DNA of 64,000 bases, taken from NCBI GenBank assembly GCA_963675135.1, contig OY776124.1, positions 541,001 to 605,000 on the forward strand, written 5' to 3'. The number at the start of each line of letters is the position of its first letter. The stretch's first letter is position 1. Shown here piece by piece: positions 36,081 through 48,240 of this stretch. Source of the stretch: Galeopsis tetrahit (Eukaryota > Streptophyta > Magnoliopsida > Lamiales > Lamiaceae). Below the pieces are notes generated by a model. It was given only the letters and a program-made list of their open reading frames with translations. It did no database searches and had not been told where the DNA came from. The position numbers and the translations under genes were made by a program.

Positions 36081-38176
36081 TGGTCAAATTTAATTAAAAA
36101 ACATTTCAAACAACCAAAAGCCCGTCACATTTTAGGTTTGCAAATTCATATTTAACTATTATAAATCATAGAAGTAATTAATTTTGTTATATTATGTGTT
36201 ACTGGAAATCATTTTTTTTCTTACAAATTTCCAAAATTGAAAATTGCGTATTTAGGAAAAATACTTTATTTCCTTATTTAAATGAAATATATTACCTTTT
36301 CAAAAAAAAAAAAAGTACTATATATTACCGTTGGACCCTGCAAGCCCATTAATTTATAATCCAGCCCAAAAAGCAATTAATGGGCTCGCACTGGGCCCAT
36401 GGATTTAACACAGCCCAAACAGATTGCAGTCCGCCGCACGTGATCACGTGACCAGGTTTGTTACTGTTCTGGAATTTATAAACAAAATAAATAACTGAAA
36501 AATAATATTAAAAAAAAAACAAAAACAAAAATTGATTCACACCCACCTCTAACCTGCGGTACGTTCTTTGATCTTTAAATAAATCTTGTTAGTTTGATAG
36601 AATCTGTATCTTGATTTTAGCTTTTTCTTCAATAATGATTCAGAGATTTTTAGGAATTTATTGAGATATTACTCGCGGGCAATGATGCGATATCTTCTAG
36701 AAATGGAAACTGCTGTATGATTTTGTGTAAAGGGAAGAGAAATTTAGCAGTTTTTTTTTATTAGCAAACTATCAAACTTTAAATGCATATATTAGGATAC
36801 GAGTGAAAGCGATGGGATTTTCTTGGAACAGATTCAGTGGAAATGGCAATCTTAATTAATCATTTGATAATATAAGTGCCTTTGTATGCATTAGTTGCTT
36901 TTTCATCATTCTCTTGGGAATTTCTATAATTGGCAGCTAATTAGTTAGCAACAATCTATAATCAACTACCAAGAAATGTAGTTTGAGGCCATTTGTTGTT
37001 GGCGCCATAAGTGGCTTTCAGTTGGTAGGCTTGGAGTTTTGTACAGTATATATTATGATCTTATAACCTTTAGATGAGATGATATGTCCTTAACGTTTTG
37101 GGGTTAATTAGTGTGGAAAATATAAAAAATAAGTTTAAAATATATATAAGAAAATGAGAATTATAATTAGTGGATTGGTTCTGTTGGTCAAGATTATAAG
37201 ATTCAAATAATTGTTATGATTTGCTTTCTCATATTCTTTTTAGTCTTCATAGATTGGAAGTGATGGATTCTGGGCATTCATGTGTTTCTCACCATCAGTC
37301 CCATTAATCTAAATTCTATTGTTTCTTTTATGTAAATGTATTAAGCATATTATTCATGGTAAAAAAAAAACCTAAATTCGTGCACAAGTAAAGTATCTAG
37401 GTAAGTAGGTGGCTTTACATATAAGATACATTTGTGTTGAAAGAAAAGAAGTTTATTTCTTAATTTCTTTCTCATTTTCTCCCTTTTCTATATTAACTGC
37501 CTAGCCTGACCAAATAACTATAGAGAACATTTCTCATCAGAGGATACTGTTTGAATTTATGTATTTTTTAATTAGTGAGAAGTCAAAGTTTTGGTAATGT
37601 ATTAATCTTATACTATATGGGCAGGTTACAGTTACACCATCGGTTATGTATCTTTGAATTTTGATATCCTGGTTTTAATTTTTATCATTGCATTTTGTAA
37701 AAAATTATAACTGAGCTTTGTTTTTTGTTAACCAAACTTCAAAATAAAAGGCAATGGTGCATTTTGTAACAAATCAGTATTCCACCTTGAATTACTAAAA
37801 TGATAAAAATTAAAGTTCAAATGCCAATTTGTTACAAAATGAAAGGTTGGTAACATAAACAAATAATATCAAAAGTTGGATACCAGTTTGTTTCAAAATG
37901 CAAAGACAGTTAATAAATGGTGTAATTTACCCTGAATTATATCTATTTACAACCAGTGGTGATTATGGTGAATGAGTACCATGCTTTGTCTAGACTTGTT
38001 TTGTTTATAAGCTAGTTTACAATTTTGATCTTTGGATGTAGAACATTTTAGTTAGTTAATTTCAACTTTTGAGTCTCTTTCAGCGGAAGAGAATTAGCTT
38101 CACTTGTTACCATTTGATTAAAGTACAAAGAACTCTCTTTTTCAGGAACTAAAGTGAACAAACCAGAAGTTCTGAA
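36081..38176. other. Promoter and 5' UTR region of the WIT-type gene
   Basis: Holds the G-box dyad at 36437, then a probable 5' UTR exon ending near 36559 before a donor GTACGTTC. A long 5' UTR intron probably ends at a TTTCAG acceptor near 38082 or 38145. The 5' leader assignment is inferred from splice-like signals only. Confidence 0.45.
36437..36450. promoter_or_regulatory. Double G-box palindrome
   Basis: CACGTGATCACGTG is a perfect 14-bp palindrome made of two CACGTG G-boxes sharing an AT spacer. It is about 110 bp upstream of the presumed first 5' UTR intron of the WIT-type gene. G-boxes bind bZIP and bHLH factors in plants, and a spaced dimer like this is a strong candidate site. Function is inferred. 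Confidence 0.65.
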
Positions 38177-41100
38177 ATGAGTTCTGACAGTATTCAAAAT
38201 AGACCTGCTTCCATTAAAAATGTCAGTTCTGGTGAAGTGGAGGCTGAATCAAAAAATATTGATCCACTTGAAGGCGCTTCAGCAGACACTATGCATGAGC
38301 TAGAAAGCATAACATATACTTTGATTAGGCTTGAACTTGATATAGCATGTTCCTATGATAAGTTAACCAACTTAGAGACACTTATTATGCATGTGGCTTC
38401 AAGGGAAAATGATTTCGAGGCTTTTGCTTCGGAAGAAGAGCATACACCGGGAGGTTCTGTTGAAGAGAAAGCATTTGAATATGACCTTCTATATGGGTTT
38501 TTGGACTCTGAAGTCAGAGAAATGGATAGTTTTTTATCTGCTATTCAGATGGATATTGTTAGTTCCCGGGAAGTTATATCTACATTCATGCACCTAGGTG
38601 ATATATTTATGGATTTGGAAGACAGGTTGCTAGATAGTGAGGATGCTTTAAAGCAGTCATTTGAACAGATCTCAGGAATAAAGATGCAATCTGACAATTT
38701 CAGGAGGATCTTATTAGCTTCTTCTGGTGATGAAAAATGTATGTTATTCAGATTTCATCTTCCTTTATTGAATGGCCATGAAAATTCAGAATTATATTTT
38801 TGATTGACAGGCCATTGCTATGTCAAAAGATATAAAACGCGAGTGTTCTATTCTGAAGGATTTGACGTCCTTCTGAATATCCACAATATTGCGTATTCTA
38901 ATATAGCAACTTTACTTTGGAATTTCAGTCCCAAACTTCCAGTATATTCTTATTTATGTTTTTTTTTTTTTGTATCCTCAACTTCATTACTTCCATCCTC
39001 ACCTTTTGAAATTACCAGTTTTCAAGAATAAGTTTTTCTTACCTAACAATAACTTCAAACATTGACAGGTAAAGATGGCAAGGAGCTTGATGCTTCAGAA
39101 AATAGTAGCCTTTCAGATTTAAATGCAAAGATTAAAATGCAGACTGCACAACAGCAAAATAACGTCTTGAGAATGCTGGAGAAGTCTTTGGCTCGAGAAA
39201 TGGATCTTGAGAAGAGACTGACTGAGTCAAGAGAAGCTGAAGAAGATTTAAAACTTCAGCTGCAGCAGGAAGAGTTTTGCATGGAACAAGAAGCTGAAGA
39301 TATGTTGGAAAGACTTTTCGAGGCAGAAAATAATGCAGAAATTTTCTTGGGGATTTCGAAAGAACTATGTGGGCAAATCCAGATGGCACAAAAGAGCAAT
39401 GAATTGAAGGAAAAGGCTCCTGAAGCTGAAAAGAGACTCAAGATTTCTGAAGCTGAGTGTAAATTGCTTAGAGAGTCTAACATGGAGCTTAATACTAATT
39501 TGAGCTGCTTAAAGAGTAGCATCACTAATGCATATAATAAGGTGGAACAGTTGGAGAAGCAATTGAACGAATCTGATATTAAGCGACTGCATGCAGTGGC
39601 ATCTGCTGAGGCTAGTCAAGAGAAGCAAGGCATGCTAGATTCTACAATCAAGGATATGGAGAACTTAATAAAAGATTTGAAATCAAATGTTTCAAGGGCT
39701 GAACGTCAGACTGAGAGTGCTGAAGATAAGTGTATCATTTTGTCCGAGACCAATGCAGAACTCATTGAAGAAGTAAATTATCTAAGGCATAGAATGAAAT
39801 GCTTCGAGACATCATTGCATCAGGCTGATGAAGCAAAGAAGCGAACTGCAAAAGATATAAGGCTGCGGACTAAATTGATCACAGATTTAGTGTTGCAGTT
39901 GACTCTTGAAAGAGAACGCCTTCATAAACAGGTTAGCTTTACTTCTTTTCACACTTCATACTTCACACTCTCGAAGTTGGTTTGTAGTAAATGAGTCATT
40001 TTTGTCCTGCTGTCAGTTTGTATTGTTCGTTCTGTTTCATTTTCCTTCCCCTTTTACTTAAACCAGTGTTTAAAAAGTCAATTGTGGGATGCACCTGCAG
40101 CTCCCTAAGGAAGGCGCTCATTAAATGTCTTGAAGCAGTGTTGGGGGTGCTTTCCCTTTGGAGCATATGCAATGGACTTTAGGCCACATCCTTGGGCATC
40201 TAGCATGTATTTTACACCTAAGTTACTGAGATGCGTGCATTTTGCCCCCAAGTTTCTTTAACCTTATCCCAGAAAAGGAAAGTGCCAACTACAGAAGAAC
40301 ATAATTATTCAAGTGTGGCGATAACCATCTATTTTAAATTACTAAAGTAATAAAAACCAAATGAGAAAATGAAAAAGATTAGGTAATTTATTGCTTTTTG
40401 TTCTTAATATTTTACTCTTTCTCATTACCATTTATTAGCATCTTATTGATTTTTTATGTTTTGTACTATTCTGGGCTAGTTATCTCTATGGTCCTAGTGT
40501 ATGTTTCATCATTTTCTTTCCTTGCATTGCTAGGTTGTAGTTGCGTTCAAATCTAGAAAGTGGTTTTTTTTTTGGTTACATTTCTCTCTCTTAATGTTAA
40601 GAGAATTGGTTTTCTCATATTTTTCTATTATTTCAAGATTTATCAATTTAGTTTATGCATATCTTGATTTATGCCTTTTACCTTCAATTTTTATTTCAAA
40701 ATATTTTAATATTTTTTAGTAACGGAATAGATAGAAATATGAAATGACAGGGCGAAATCCTCACACCTGTTGTGTATGCCTTACCCTTTCTGAAACACTG
40801 CTCCAAGCCTCCAAACAAGAGTTTGTAGAGAGGGGGTCTAGTTGGAAGTCATTTCTGAGAATGGAGGTCTGAAGTCGATTTTTTTTGGATTTAAATCTGC
40901 ATCGATGTCATGATTTCATGGACAAAGATTTAGAGACCTATATTCGAGTTCACAGGTTATTTGACCTCAGTGAGAGCACTCCCTTATGAATTTGAAATCA
41001 TGAAGTTAATTGATGTTTGGTGAAGGATGGGATATGGTGGTGCCTTTTGCCTAAAAAAAGTAATTTGTAATCTATTTTAGCTTCATTGTTGTAGAAAAAA

Positions 41101-41719
41101 AGTGTATGGATTATGTGTTATCAGCCACTCAATATACACTTAGATTTGTTTCATTGATGGGGAGAAAAATGGAGGGAAAAAAGGCTTCTAAAAATGAGTT
41201 GCATGTTGTAGTGGTTTTCATTTAGAATTTGAAAAAAGTGTGGTTTTCCTCCTCTCAACAGTTTTCTTTGTGTTTTCCCTCCCCTCTTAAGATATCATCA
41301 TTGGCGAAGGAGAAGAACATCGCTGTGAAATACTTGCGGCGAATAAAAGACCCTTCAGTTACTGTGATGGAAAACGAAGTTACGCAGAATGATAGCAAGA
41401 ATGGAAAAGACAGTAATGAGGAGGAGGGTGAGGATATAATGGTCTCTTCACCTACTAGTTCTGAGGTTGGTGCTCTGTTAGTTTTTTTCCTTACTTGTAT
41501 ATGTGTAATTCCAAAAGCCATTGACATGCAATCACAATACAGATGGGCACTAGACGTGGAGACTCGTCAACAATGGCGGGGCATGCTGACATTGTTAGAA
41601 ATATAGATGCAAGGCAGCTCAAATTCAAGTATGTTGTCATAATAATTCTTGTACTGGTGATTCCAGCATTTCTGTTTTCCAGTGTGAGGCGAGATGGACG
41701 AAGATTGGTTGAATCTTGA
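38177..41719 (+). CDS. WPP domain-interacting tail-anchored protein (WIT-type), 4 exons
   Basis: WIT proteins sit in the outer nuclear membrane and bind WPP-domain proteins such as RanGAP through a coiled coil. They also link myosin XI-i and the LINC complex for nuclear movement. Exons: 38177-38738, 39069-39931, 41292-41465, 41543-41719. The CDS is 1776 nt (591 residues), somewhat shorter than Arabidopsis WIT1/WIT2. The first exon contains the conserved SITYTLIRLELDIACSYDKL region. Exon 2 codes almost wholly for coiled coil (LEKSLAREMDLEKRLTES and further heptads). Exon 3 is acidic. Exon 4 ends in a single hydrophobic segment at about 563-578 (YVVIIILVLVIPAFLF) followed by a short basic tail, the tail anchor. 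The exon 1/2 join makes codon TGT. The subfamily (WIT1 or WIT2) cannot be decided here. Confidence 0.9.
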
Positions 41720-42473
41720 ATTCGATACAAGAGAAGATTCAGCTTCTCGATTGGACCAAGTTTTGCTAGCTCGTTGTATACACAATTACACGGTCGAGCA
41801 GGATCTCTTTTTTGTTGTACCAGGGTGAACATTTTACCCTACGAAATTCCCAAATAAATATGGCAAAAACTTGTATGAAACGATCTCATTTACTATATTA
41901 CATATACACTTTCATATTAGCAAAATTTCAGGGGTTTCTTTCACTATTCATTCAGATATTCCAATCCAATAAAGTTTAATTTGTCCAAACTCATTAAGTA
42001 CGTTTCAAACATACATAGAATACTCTTATTAGACTATAATACTCTTATCAAATCCAATTAGAAAGAAAAAAACCTATAATTCAAATACAAATTTTTAGGG
42101 ATTAAAGATTTTTTAAATTTTAAATTTGTCACATACATATTATACATTTTGAAAAAGTGTATGGTACGCCACCTTTCTTTAATTTTTATAAATTATCATA
42201 GTACAAAAGCTAAATTACAAAATAGTTGTTAGAAAACAGCTTTAAGCTTTCTGGTTTTAGCTTTAAATACAGCTGTGTCTTCATTTACAGCTCTTCCAAC
42301 ACTCTGTCAATTATGCTTTCTGAAAATAATATTTTTAAATTCCATAATTTCTATTTACTTTTAAATTAAGGACCTCAATATCATATAATCTGTGACCTTA
42401 TAATTTTACCCGACCCTAAACAATCGTCTTACACAAGATTCTTTCATATTTTAATATCACCTCCAAATAATTA
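41720..42473. other. 3' flank of the WIT-type gene and intergenic DNA
   Basis: Begins with the WIT 3' UTR. The segment near 42220-42310 (AACAGCTTTAAGC to GCTCTTCCAACAC) looks like a MITE end. No gene is seen. Confidence 0.4.
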
Positions 42474-42700
42474 GGTAAAGTCTAGTATGTACTCGAGTGC
42501 ATGTTGTGCATCCTAATCTATGGTGCACTTTTCAATTTTACTGACTTACACTTTTTGGTAAATGATGTTGCATTTTTCAATTTTTAGTAATAATTGAAAA
42601 GTGCAACATCATTTACCAAAAAGTGTAAGTCAGTAAAATCGAAAAGTGCAACATGGACTAGGTTGCACAACATGCACTCGAGTCCATAACAGAACAATCC
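42474..42700. mobile_element. Near-palindromic Mutator-type MITE, copy 2
   Basis: Same family as 8481-8710, 227 bp, with inverted arms of about 110 bp (CACTCGAGTGCATGTTGTGCA in the arms). Flanked by a perfect 9-bp duplication, AAATAATTA, at 42465-42473 and 42701-42709. It is about 170 bp upstream of the TATA box of the AG-peptide gene. Confidence 0.88.
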
Positions 42701-42874
42701 AAATAATTAATGTATTTATATGTACGTGGTGAAACACCTCACAAAATGGTGGGTCTCATGTATTCTCTCAATAATTATTAAAAAAAGAAAAAAAGTTGAC
42801 AAAATTGGAGTAATTTAAATTAAAGAAGCAACGGTAATGCATTGGTGTTGGGCCCACATACAAAAATTGTTGTG

Positions 42875-42882
42875 TATAAAAA
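42875..42882 (+). promoter_or_regulatory. TATA box of the AG-peptide gene
   Basis: TATAAAAA lies about 120 bp upstream of the ATG at 42995, with a 5' leader of about 90 bp rich in CA repeats (ACACACCC, ACACACAAAC). Position and spacing fit. Confidence 0.65.
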
Positions 42883-42994
42883 CCCTACATTTCCACCATT
42901 TCAAACACACCCAAAATCTTAACACACACAAACACTTCCTTGTGCGTGTATACATACACACTAAGTCTGTATCTATATCTTCAATTCATCAAAA

Positions 42995-43174
42995 ATGGAG
43001 TCCAAGAAGATGTTGGTTGCTGCATTCATGATGGTCATGATGATGGCACTCTCCGCCGTCAACGGCGTCGCCGCCGCCGATGCTCCGGCTCCCGCCCCCA
43101 CCTCCGACGCCTCCGTATTTGTCCCCACTTTCTTGGCGTCTTCTGTCGCCATGGCTTTTGCTCTTCTTTTCTGA
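42995..43174 (+). CDS. Arabinogalactan peptide (AG-peptide), 59 aa, GPI-anchored
   Basis: A very short cell-surface proteoglycan backbone. The 59-residue frame (MESKKMLVAAFMMVMMMALS...) has a signal peptide of about 27 residues ending at GVAAA. It is followed by a mature peptide of about a dozen residues, DAPAPAPTSDAS, whose Pro residues in the Ala-Pro pattern are normally hydroxylated and arabinogalactosylated. The C-terminal hydrophobic tail (FVPTFLASSVAMAFALLF) after small residues is a GPI-attachment signal. Intronless with a TATA box upstream, and it resembles Arabidopsis AGP12 (At3g13520, from memory), which is adjacent to the DUF239 gene there. Two Mutator-type MITE arms lie just upstream and could affect the promoter. 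It is GC-rich compared with the flanks. Confidence 0.92.
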   Translation: MESKKMLVAAFMMVMMMALSAVNGVAAADAPAPAPTSDASVFVPTFLASSVAMAFALLF

Positions 43175-45141
43175 TTTGATTTTTTTTTTAATTTAATTTA
43201 ATTTCCATTTGTATTGAATTGAATTGATGTGGTGGGATTTAATTATTTTTTTTAAATTTTTGATGCAGTATTTTGTTGAATAATTAATCTTTTCTTCTTG
43301 ATCCTCAATTCTTGAATTCTTCTCCAAAGAATCTTATTTTATTTAATGTTCTTATAATAAAGTACTAAAAAATAATATGATAAGGTAACTACGGATTAAC
43401 CATGATTGGATAAAATTAAATCAACAAAAAAATGAAGTAGAATGGCATAAATGAGAATAAAAATTGGATAATTATATTTTTTTGGAATAAAATTATCTAA
43501 TTTCACCCTTCTCTTCAAAATAAAGGTATTGAATGATAATGAAATTGAGATGATTTTGAGGAAATTAATGTTACAATAGTTTTTCTTATGACTCGATATT
43601 CGGTTCAAACACCCATGAATACGGGAACCGATTAATGTTGCAAAAGTACCATAAAATCAATGAATACATTGGGAGGGATTAATGATTAATCATCTAGTCC
43701 AATTTTCAAGCAAATATGACATCTCAACTTACACAACTCAACTTGTAAAAGAATATTGAGAATAATTTTCAACTTTTTTTAAAGAAGCACATTTTCACTT
43801 ATCTAGAGAATATAAAAAAATGATTCACGATAAGAAAAGAAAAAAAAAAAAACTCTTTTATAGTATATGTAGAGCCTGTTTTCAATCATAATTTAAACAA
43901 TGAAATTAATTTATTTTTTTTTTTTAAAAAGTGGGCAAGACACATCTTTAGAAAAAGTAGAATTAAAAAAAAAAAACTACTGTAATCATGATGTTATAAC
44001 GAGTAAAAAAGATGGGAATTTGGAGAACTTGTATGTTTTTTTGTCTAAATCAAGAAATATTACTCCATTAGCTTTAAGATGATGTTTGTAATGGTTGAAG
44101 AAAGTTGAGAATAAAGTAAAGCAAGAAAGACAGCCCACCTGCAATTGTTTCATTAACATAATTTAAACTCAACCACCACATGTGCTATCAAGTTGGTGAG
44201 CTCATTGGTGACACTTTTTTTGGCTGTTGGACAAATTTTTACAAAAATATTTTGGAGATTTGTTATGAGGTTTTAAATCCTATTGGCTTTCTCCCAAAAG
44301 TGTCTGTCAATTAGTATAATTTCTTGCAATTTGTAATACCAAATCTTCTATCAAGTAATTCCACTAACATATTTTCACACAAGAGACTGAAGTAAATTGC
44401 ACGATACAACTGATACGAGTGTGACTCGAAGTTTAAATATGCAGTTAACTATTATGGTTAGCACATGGGCATAAATAATGGGGTGGAAGGGGATGAATGA
44501 GACTATCATTATCAACAATTGGGTTTTAACTAAGCGTCCCCATGTTACTCTGTTATTCATGAATGTGCATCTGCTAAACACATCCATATAGTATTACTAA
44601 ACAAACCAAGCTAATCATGAGCTCAACTCACATTGATGAACGAATCAAGCTTGTTGGATACTCGATCGATTAACGTTCAAGCTCAAGCTCGACACATTAA
44701 GCTCAATATCCATACAAATTATTTTAATTTCACTCAGCTTAACTAGATAGGCCATTTTACAAGTACTCAACTCGGCTCAAATAACAGCTCTACATCCATG
44801 GATGCACACAAGCCATATGATCAACTGAAAAAATGGCTCTTAAGACATGGATGTCTTGCAATTAGCTTCTTGAAAACGAAATTCAGAGTAGGAAATAACA
44901 AATGACTGGGATAGAAATTTCACTCAATCATTAAAAACATGAATCCTCATAACTAAATAATAAGTTTCACCGCATTTTCATGGTGCCAATAGTACATAAA
45001 ACTCTATAAATAACGTTACAGAAAGGTCAAAGAGTAAAGCAAAACAGACAGAGAGACAATCCCTTGTATACGAAAAACTCGCTCAGTCAAAGCCTCGGGG
45101 TTGCTCCAGAGGCCCATCATGCTGGAAATTGCTCTACGGAA
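43175..45141. other. Intergenic between the AG-peptide and SNU13 genes
   Basis: Includes the AG-peptide 3' UTR. About 44597-44795 holds a GAGCTCAAGCTCG-rich remnant similar to the hAT-like fragment at 11325. Near 45142 is the SNU13 3' UTR. The rest is AT-rich and shows no gene. Confidence 0.4.
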
Positions 45142-46269
45142 TCAGATCAGGAGCTTCTCAATAGCATCCTTCAGCTGCTGTATCTGAGATTTCAACTGAC
45201 TTCCCTCGTTGCTAGTCACGGAACAAGCAATAACTGGCCTTGTGACACCACATGCACGGCCAAGAGCTTGCTTCGATGGAACAAAGACGTAGGGTACATT
45301 CTGGAATCACAAATACAGGTCAGTTCATTTCCTTATTAACCGAGAGTGACTCACTCTACTAAATCAAGAAAACATCATATTTAAAGAACACAACACTTAA
45401 GATAATTTTCCCTTTTCAAAAGCCTTCTTCCACATTCAAATATTATTATGTGCAATTATATCATACTGCTCATTAAAAACAGGCATACACATGCAACCAC
45501 AATCTCTTGTTTTTAAGAGGACACAAACAACAGAAACCATTTAAAATAAATGGTTACTTGAAGGTACATCTTTTCAATTCACTTGGTACTTAATTCTACT
45601 GTTTCAACCACTGAGCTCCAAAAGCAACACCAGAATAAAGTAACACAACCACACAAATAGATTGAGAATTAAAAAATATATAAAGTATATATTGGAAGTT
45701 TAGGAATCCAGATGCAAGGATATTATACTGAAAATTTTAACAAAATTCAGCCTTATGCGCACAACAAGTTCACACATAATACAGAAATACAGCATCTTAG
45801 TAAAAAAATATCATAAGCTGATAGAATTACCTTATCTTCAGCAAGGAGCGGAAGATGAAGTAGAATTTCAAGGGGCTCCGTGTCAGCTGCCATCACTACG
45901 AACTCAGAAATCCCTCTGTTAAGCGTCTTAGTTGCTGCAACAAATTAATCAAACTTCAGCACCAAAACATCAACTCAAACACAAAATTAGGCTACAATAA
46001 TAGTAAAACCTCACTGAAAGTAAAAAAAAAAATCACAACAAACCTTCATTAGCACCCTTTTTGAGCTGTTTGTAGTTAGCAGCTTGCTGCACCAGGTCAA
46101 GAATGGTTATGGTAAGCTGCGCATCAGCCAGAGGGTATGCTTTTGGGTTCACAGCTTCTGCAGTCTATACACACGCACATATTAATACAAAAATTAGCGA
46201 AAAATTAAACAATTTACAAAAACTCAGAAATCAGAATGGAATTCAAACCAGAAGGAGGAGAATTACCAT
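45142..46269 (-). CDS. SNU13: SNU13 / NHP2L1 (15.5K) kink-turn RNA-binding protein, 4 exons
   Basis: Core protein of box C/D snoRNPs and of U4 snRNP that binds kink-turn RNA in nucleoli and spliceosomes. Exons on the minus strand: 46269-46267, 46164-46044, 45934-45831, 45300-45142. The CDS is 387 nt (128 residues), the usual family length. The L7Ae fold is complete, with YKQLKKGANEATKTLNRG (RNA-binding loop), FVVMAADTEPLEILLHLP, DKNVPYVFVPSKQALGRAC and a C-terminal helix. The first coding exon is only the ATG, and the first intron starts directly after it (GTAATT). All borders are GT/AG. Arabidopsis has three near-identical genes, so the particular orthologue cannot be assigned. Confidence 0.96.
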
Positions 46270-47157
46270 GATTGATTATAACTTTAGCAGAGATTGTGAG
46301 CGCCGAAGCTTCAAGAGAAATGATAATAGGGTTTTTAAAGTTGAGAGGGATTCTGAATTATATTAGGGTTTAGGCACGCTAGGGTATAAGAAGATATTTG
46401 GATGAACAGATTCTAGGCCCAATTTGAAAAGGCCCGTGTTCTCAGGCCCATATTCAAAGACATAGGCCCAAACCCGTCAATACAAACTTCAAACCTTCTA
46501 GAAGGGACTGACGATTTACACCTCCATTTGCGTTGAGAACACACCCCCGATTGATGCACCCCAAAAATTTGTTAGAATAGATGCACCCTCTCAAATTGTC
46601 CTAAATACAATTTTCTCTATAAAATACATATTTACTAAACACACCCTCCCCAAACCCTAATTCATCTTTCTCTCATTTTCCACCCTCCACTTTGTCGTCG
46701 CCGCGACACCCTCCCGCAAAATAAAGTTTTTTTTTTTAAAGCGAGCAGTGGCAACGCCCTCCCTCTCCCTCGATTTACCGGTGCTACGCCCTCCCACTTC
46801 ACCGGCCGCGACGACCTCCCCCACCCTCTCCGATTTTTTACATTTTCTAATTTCTGAATTTTTTTTGTTGGTGTTGGTAGTGGCGGCGACTGTTGCAGAT
46901 TTGTAGTATAAATTAGGTTTAAGGTTTTAAGGTTGAACAAGGGGTGTAATTAGTAGTGGGGTGCATTTAATAGTGTAATATTACTCAGAGGTGATGTTTA
47001 CTTTGGGCTTTAAGTAGTTTTGAAAACCGATTTTTGAAATTCTGGATTTTTTAAATCCTGATGAATAGTAATAGGTGTGTTTCTTTTGAGTTTTGGAATA
47101 GTAGAAGATTTTAACTTTATGTCAAATCAATGTGTTAGATTGAATGAAATTGCATTA
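46270..47157. other. SNU13 promoter side and a repeat with C-rich interior
   Basis: The first 100 bp hold the SNU13 5' UTR and promoter, including AGGCCCA-type motifs (TAGGCCCAATTT, CAGGCCCATATT, ATAGGCCCAAAC) of the kind common in plant ribosome- and translation-related promoters. About 46510-46990 is a possible transposon derivative. It has CACCTCCATTTGCG at one side, GAGGTGATGTTTA at the other, and a CCCTCC/CGCCG-rich middle like that of 21055-21915. The ends are not certain. Confidence 0.45.
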
Positions 47158-47452
47158 CTCCTTCCGTTCAATTTTATAATTCTCACTTTCCTTTTTTTGG
47201 CTGTCCAATTTTATTATTCGCATTCCTTATTTGAAAAATTTACTATTCACACTATTTTATCTACACCCTTCAACCGTTACTTATTTACTCAAATTGCCAT
47301 TGATTTTATTCATAAAACAATCACTTTATTTATAAATGGACCCCACAACATTTCATCATACCCCCAATTTATCTACTTTATACATAAAGTAATCAATATT
47401 CATTAAAACTCGTGCCCGGATAAATGGACATAATAAAATTGGACGGAAGGAG
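47158..47452. mobile_element. Stowaway MITE, 295 bp
   Basis: TA on both sides, with ends CTCCTTCCGTTCAATTTTA and AATTGGACGGAAGGAG in inverse. It is AT-rich inside and non-coding. Confidence 0.88.
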
Positions 47453-47543
47453 TATTATATTATTGTTGGTTGAGATTATAATGATTAATGGGCTAGTCTT
47501 TTGTGAAATATTGCATATATGCATTTCAGTCATTCACACTCGC

Positions 47544-47680
47544 ATTCTTTATAAATACACCAGTGACAGTTCAACCCACATTTTTTATAAATACACCCAC
47601 TGACAGTTCAATTTACACCCACGTTTTTTATAAATACACCCACTAGCAGAAATATTTTTTATAAATACACCCACTAGCAT
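47544..47680. repeat. Four copies of TTTTTTATAAATACACCCACT
   Basis: The motif TTTATAAATACACC recurs at about 47548, 47583, 47627 and 47656 with spacings of 29-44 bp. Two copies are followed by GACAGTTCAA and two by AGCA. It is a short degenerate tandem array. Confidence 0.85.
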
Positions 47681-47819
47681 AAATTGTACCTAGTCGTCTT
47701 CTTCGAGCAGTTTTCGTCCACCCGAGGCCGCGGCCGAACGCTGCAACTTACGACGGCCTTAATCTTTAAATATTTTCTATTTCTTTAAATATTCTTTAAT
47801 TATTATTATGGATCGAGGT

Positions 47820-48240
47820 TATTTTATATTACCACATGAAATAATATATGTTACTATATGTTATAATGTGAGTTAATTAATTAATAAAAATTCTAGAAAA
47901 AAATACTACATAAAAAAATCGGTATTACTATATAAAAAATTATATGTTACTACATACTTCAGTTTGAATTACTACATTGAATATGCGTCTGTTACTATAT
48001 GTAACTTTATCAAATGATTTGCATTACAACATGGTTATTGTGTTTACTACATGCGATAGTATATGTTACTACGTATTATAATGTGAGTTACTACATTAAC
48101 AAAAACACTAGAAAAAAACGTGTTACTAAATAAAAGAATTTGTATTATTATATAAAATAGTTCGTGTTATTACTACATAAAATAATGTGTGTTACTACAT
48201 ACTACGATTTGAATTACTACATTTAATATCTCGCGTTCGT
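47820..48240. repeat. Degenerate GTTACTACAT repeat
   Basis: GTTACTAYAT-like words recur more than a dozen times over 400 bp, in phrases such as ATGTGTTACTACATAC. It is AT-rich and non-coding. About 48420-48480 has short palindromes around ATATTGCAT. Confidence 0.7.

Noticed and set aside
38804..39031. A 75-codon open frame in the first WIT intron, behind a good acceptor (TTGATTGACAG at 38811)
   Set aside because: Splicing from exon 1 to it gives a premature stop and no coiled coil, and the acceptor at 39068 restores the expected WIT sequence. A cryptic acceptor or relic is likely.
46103..46366. An 87-codon plus-strand frame over the SNU13 5' end
   Set aside because: Antisense of SNU13 exon 2 and its leader. 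The minus strand has the complete conserved protein.
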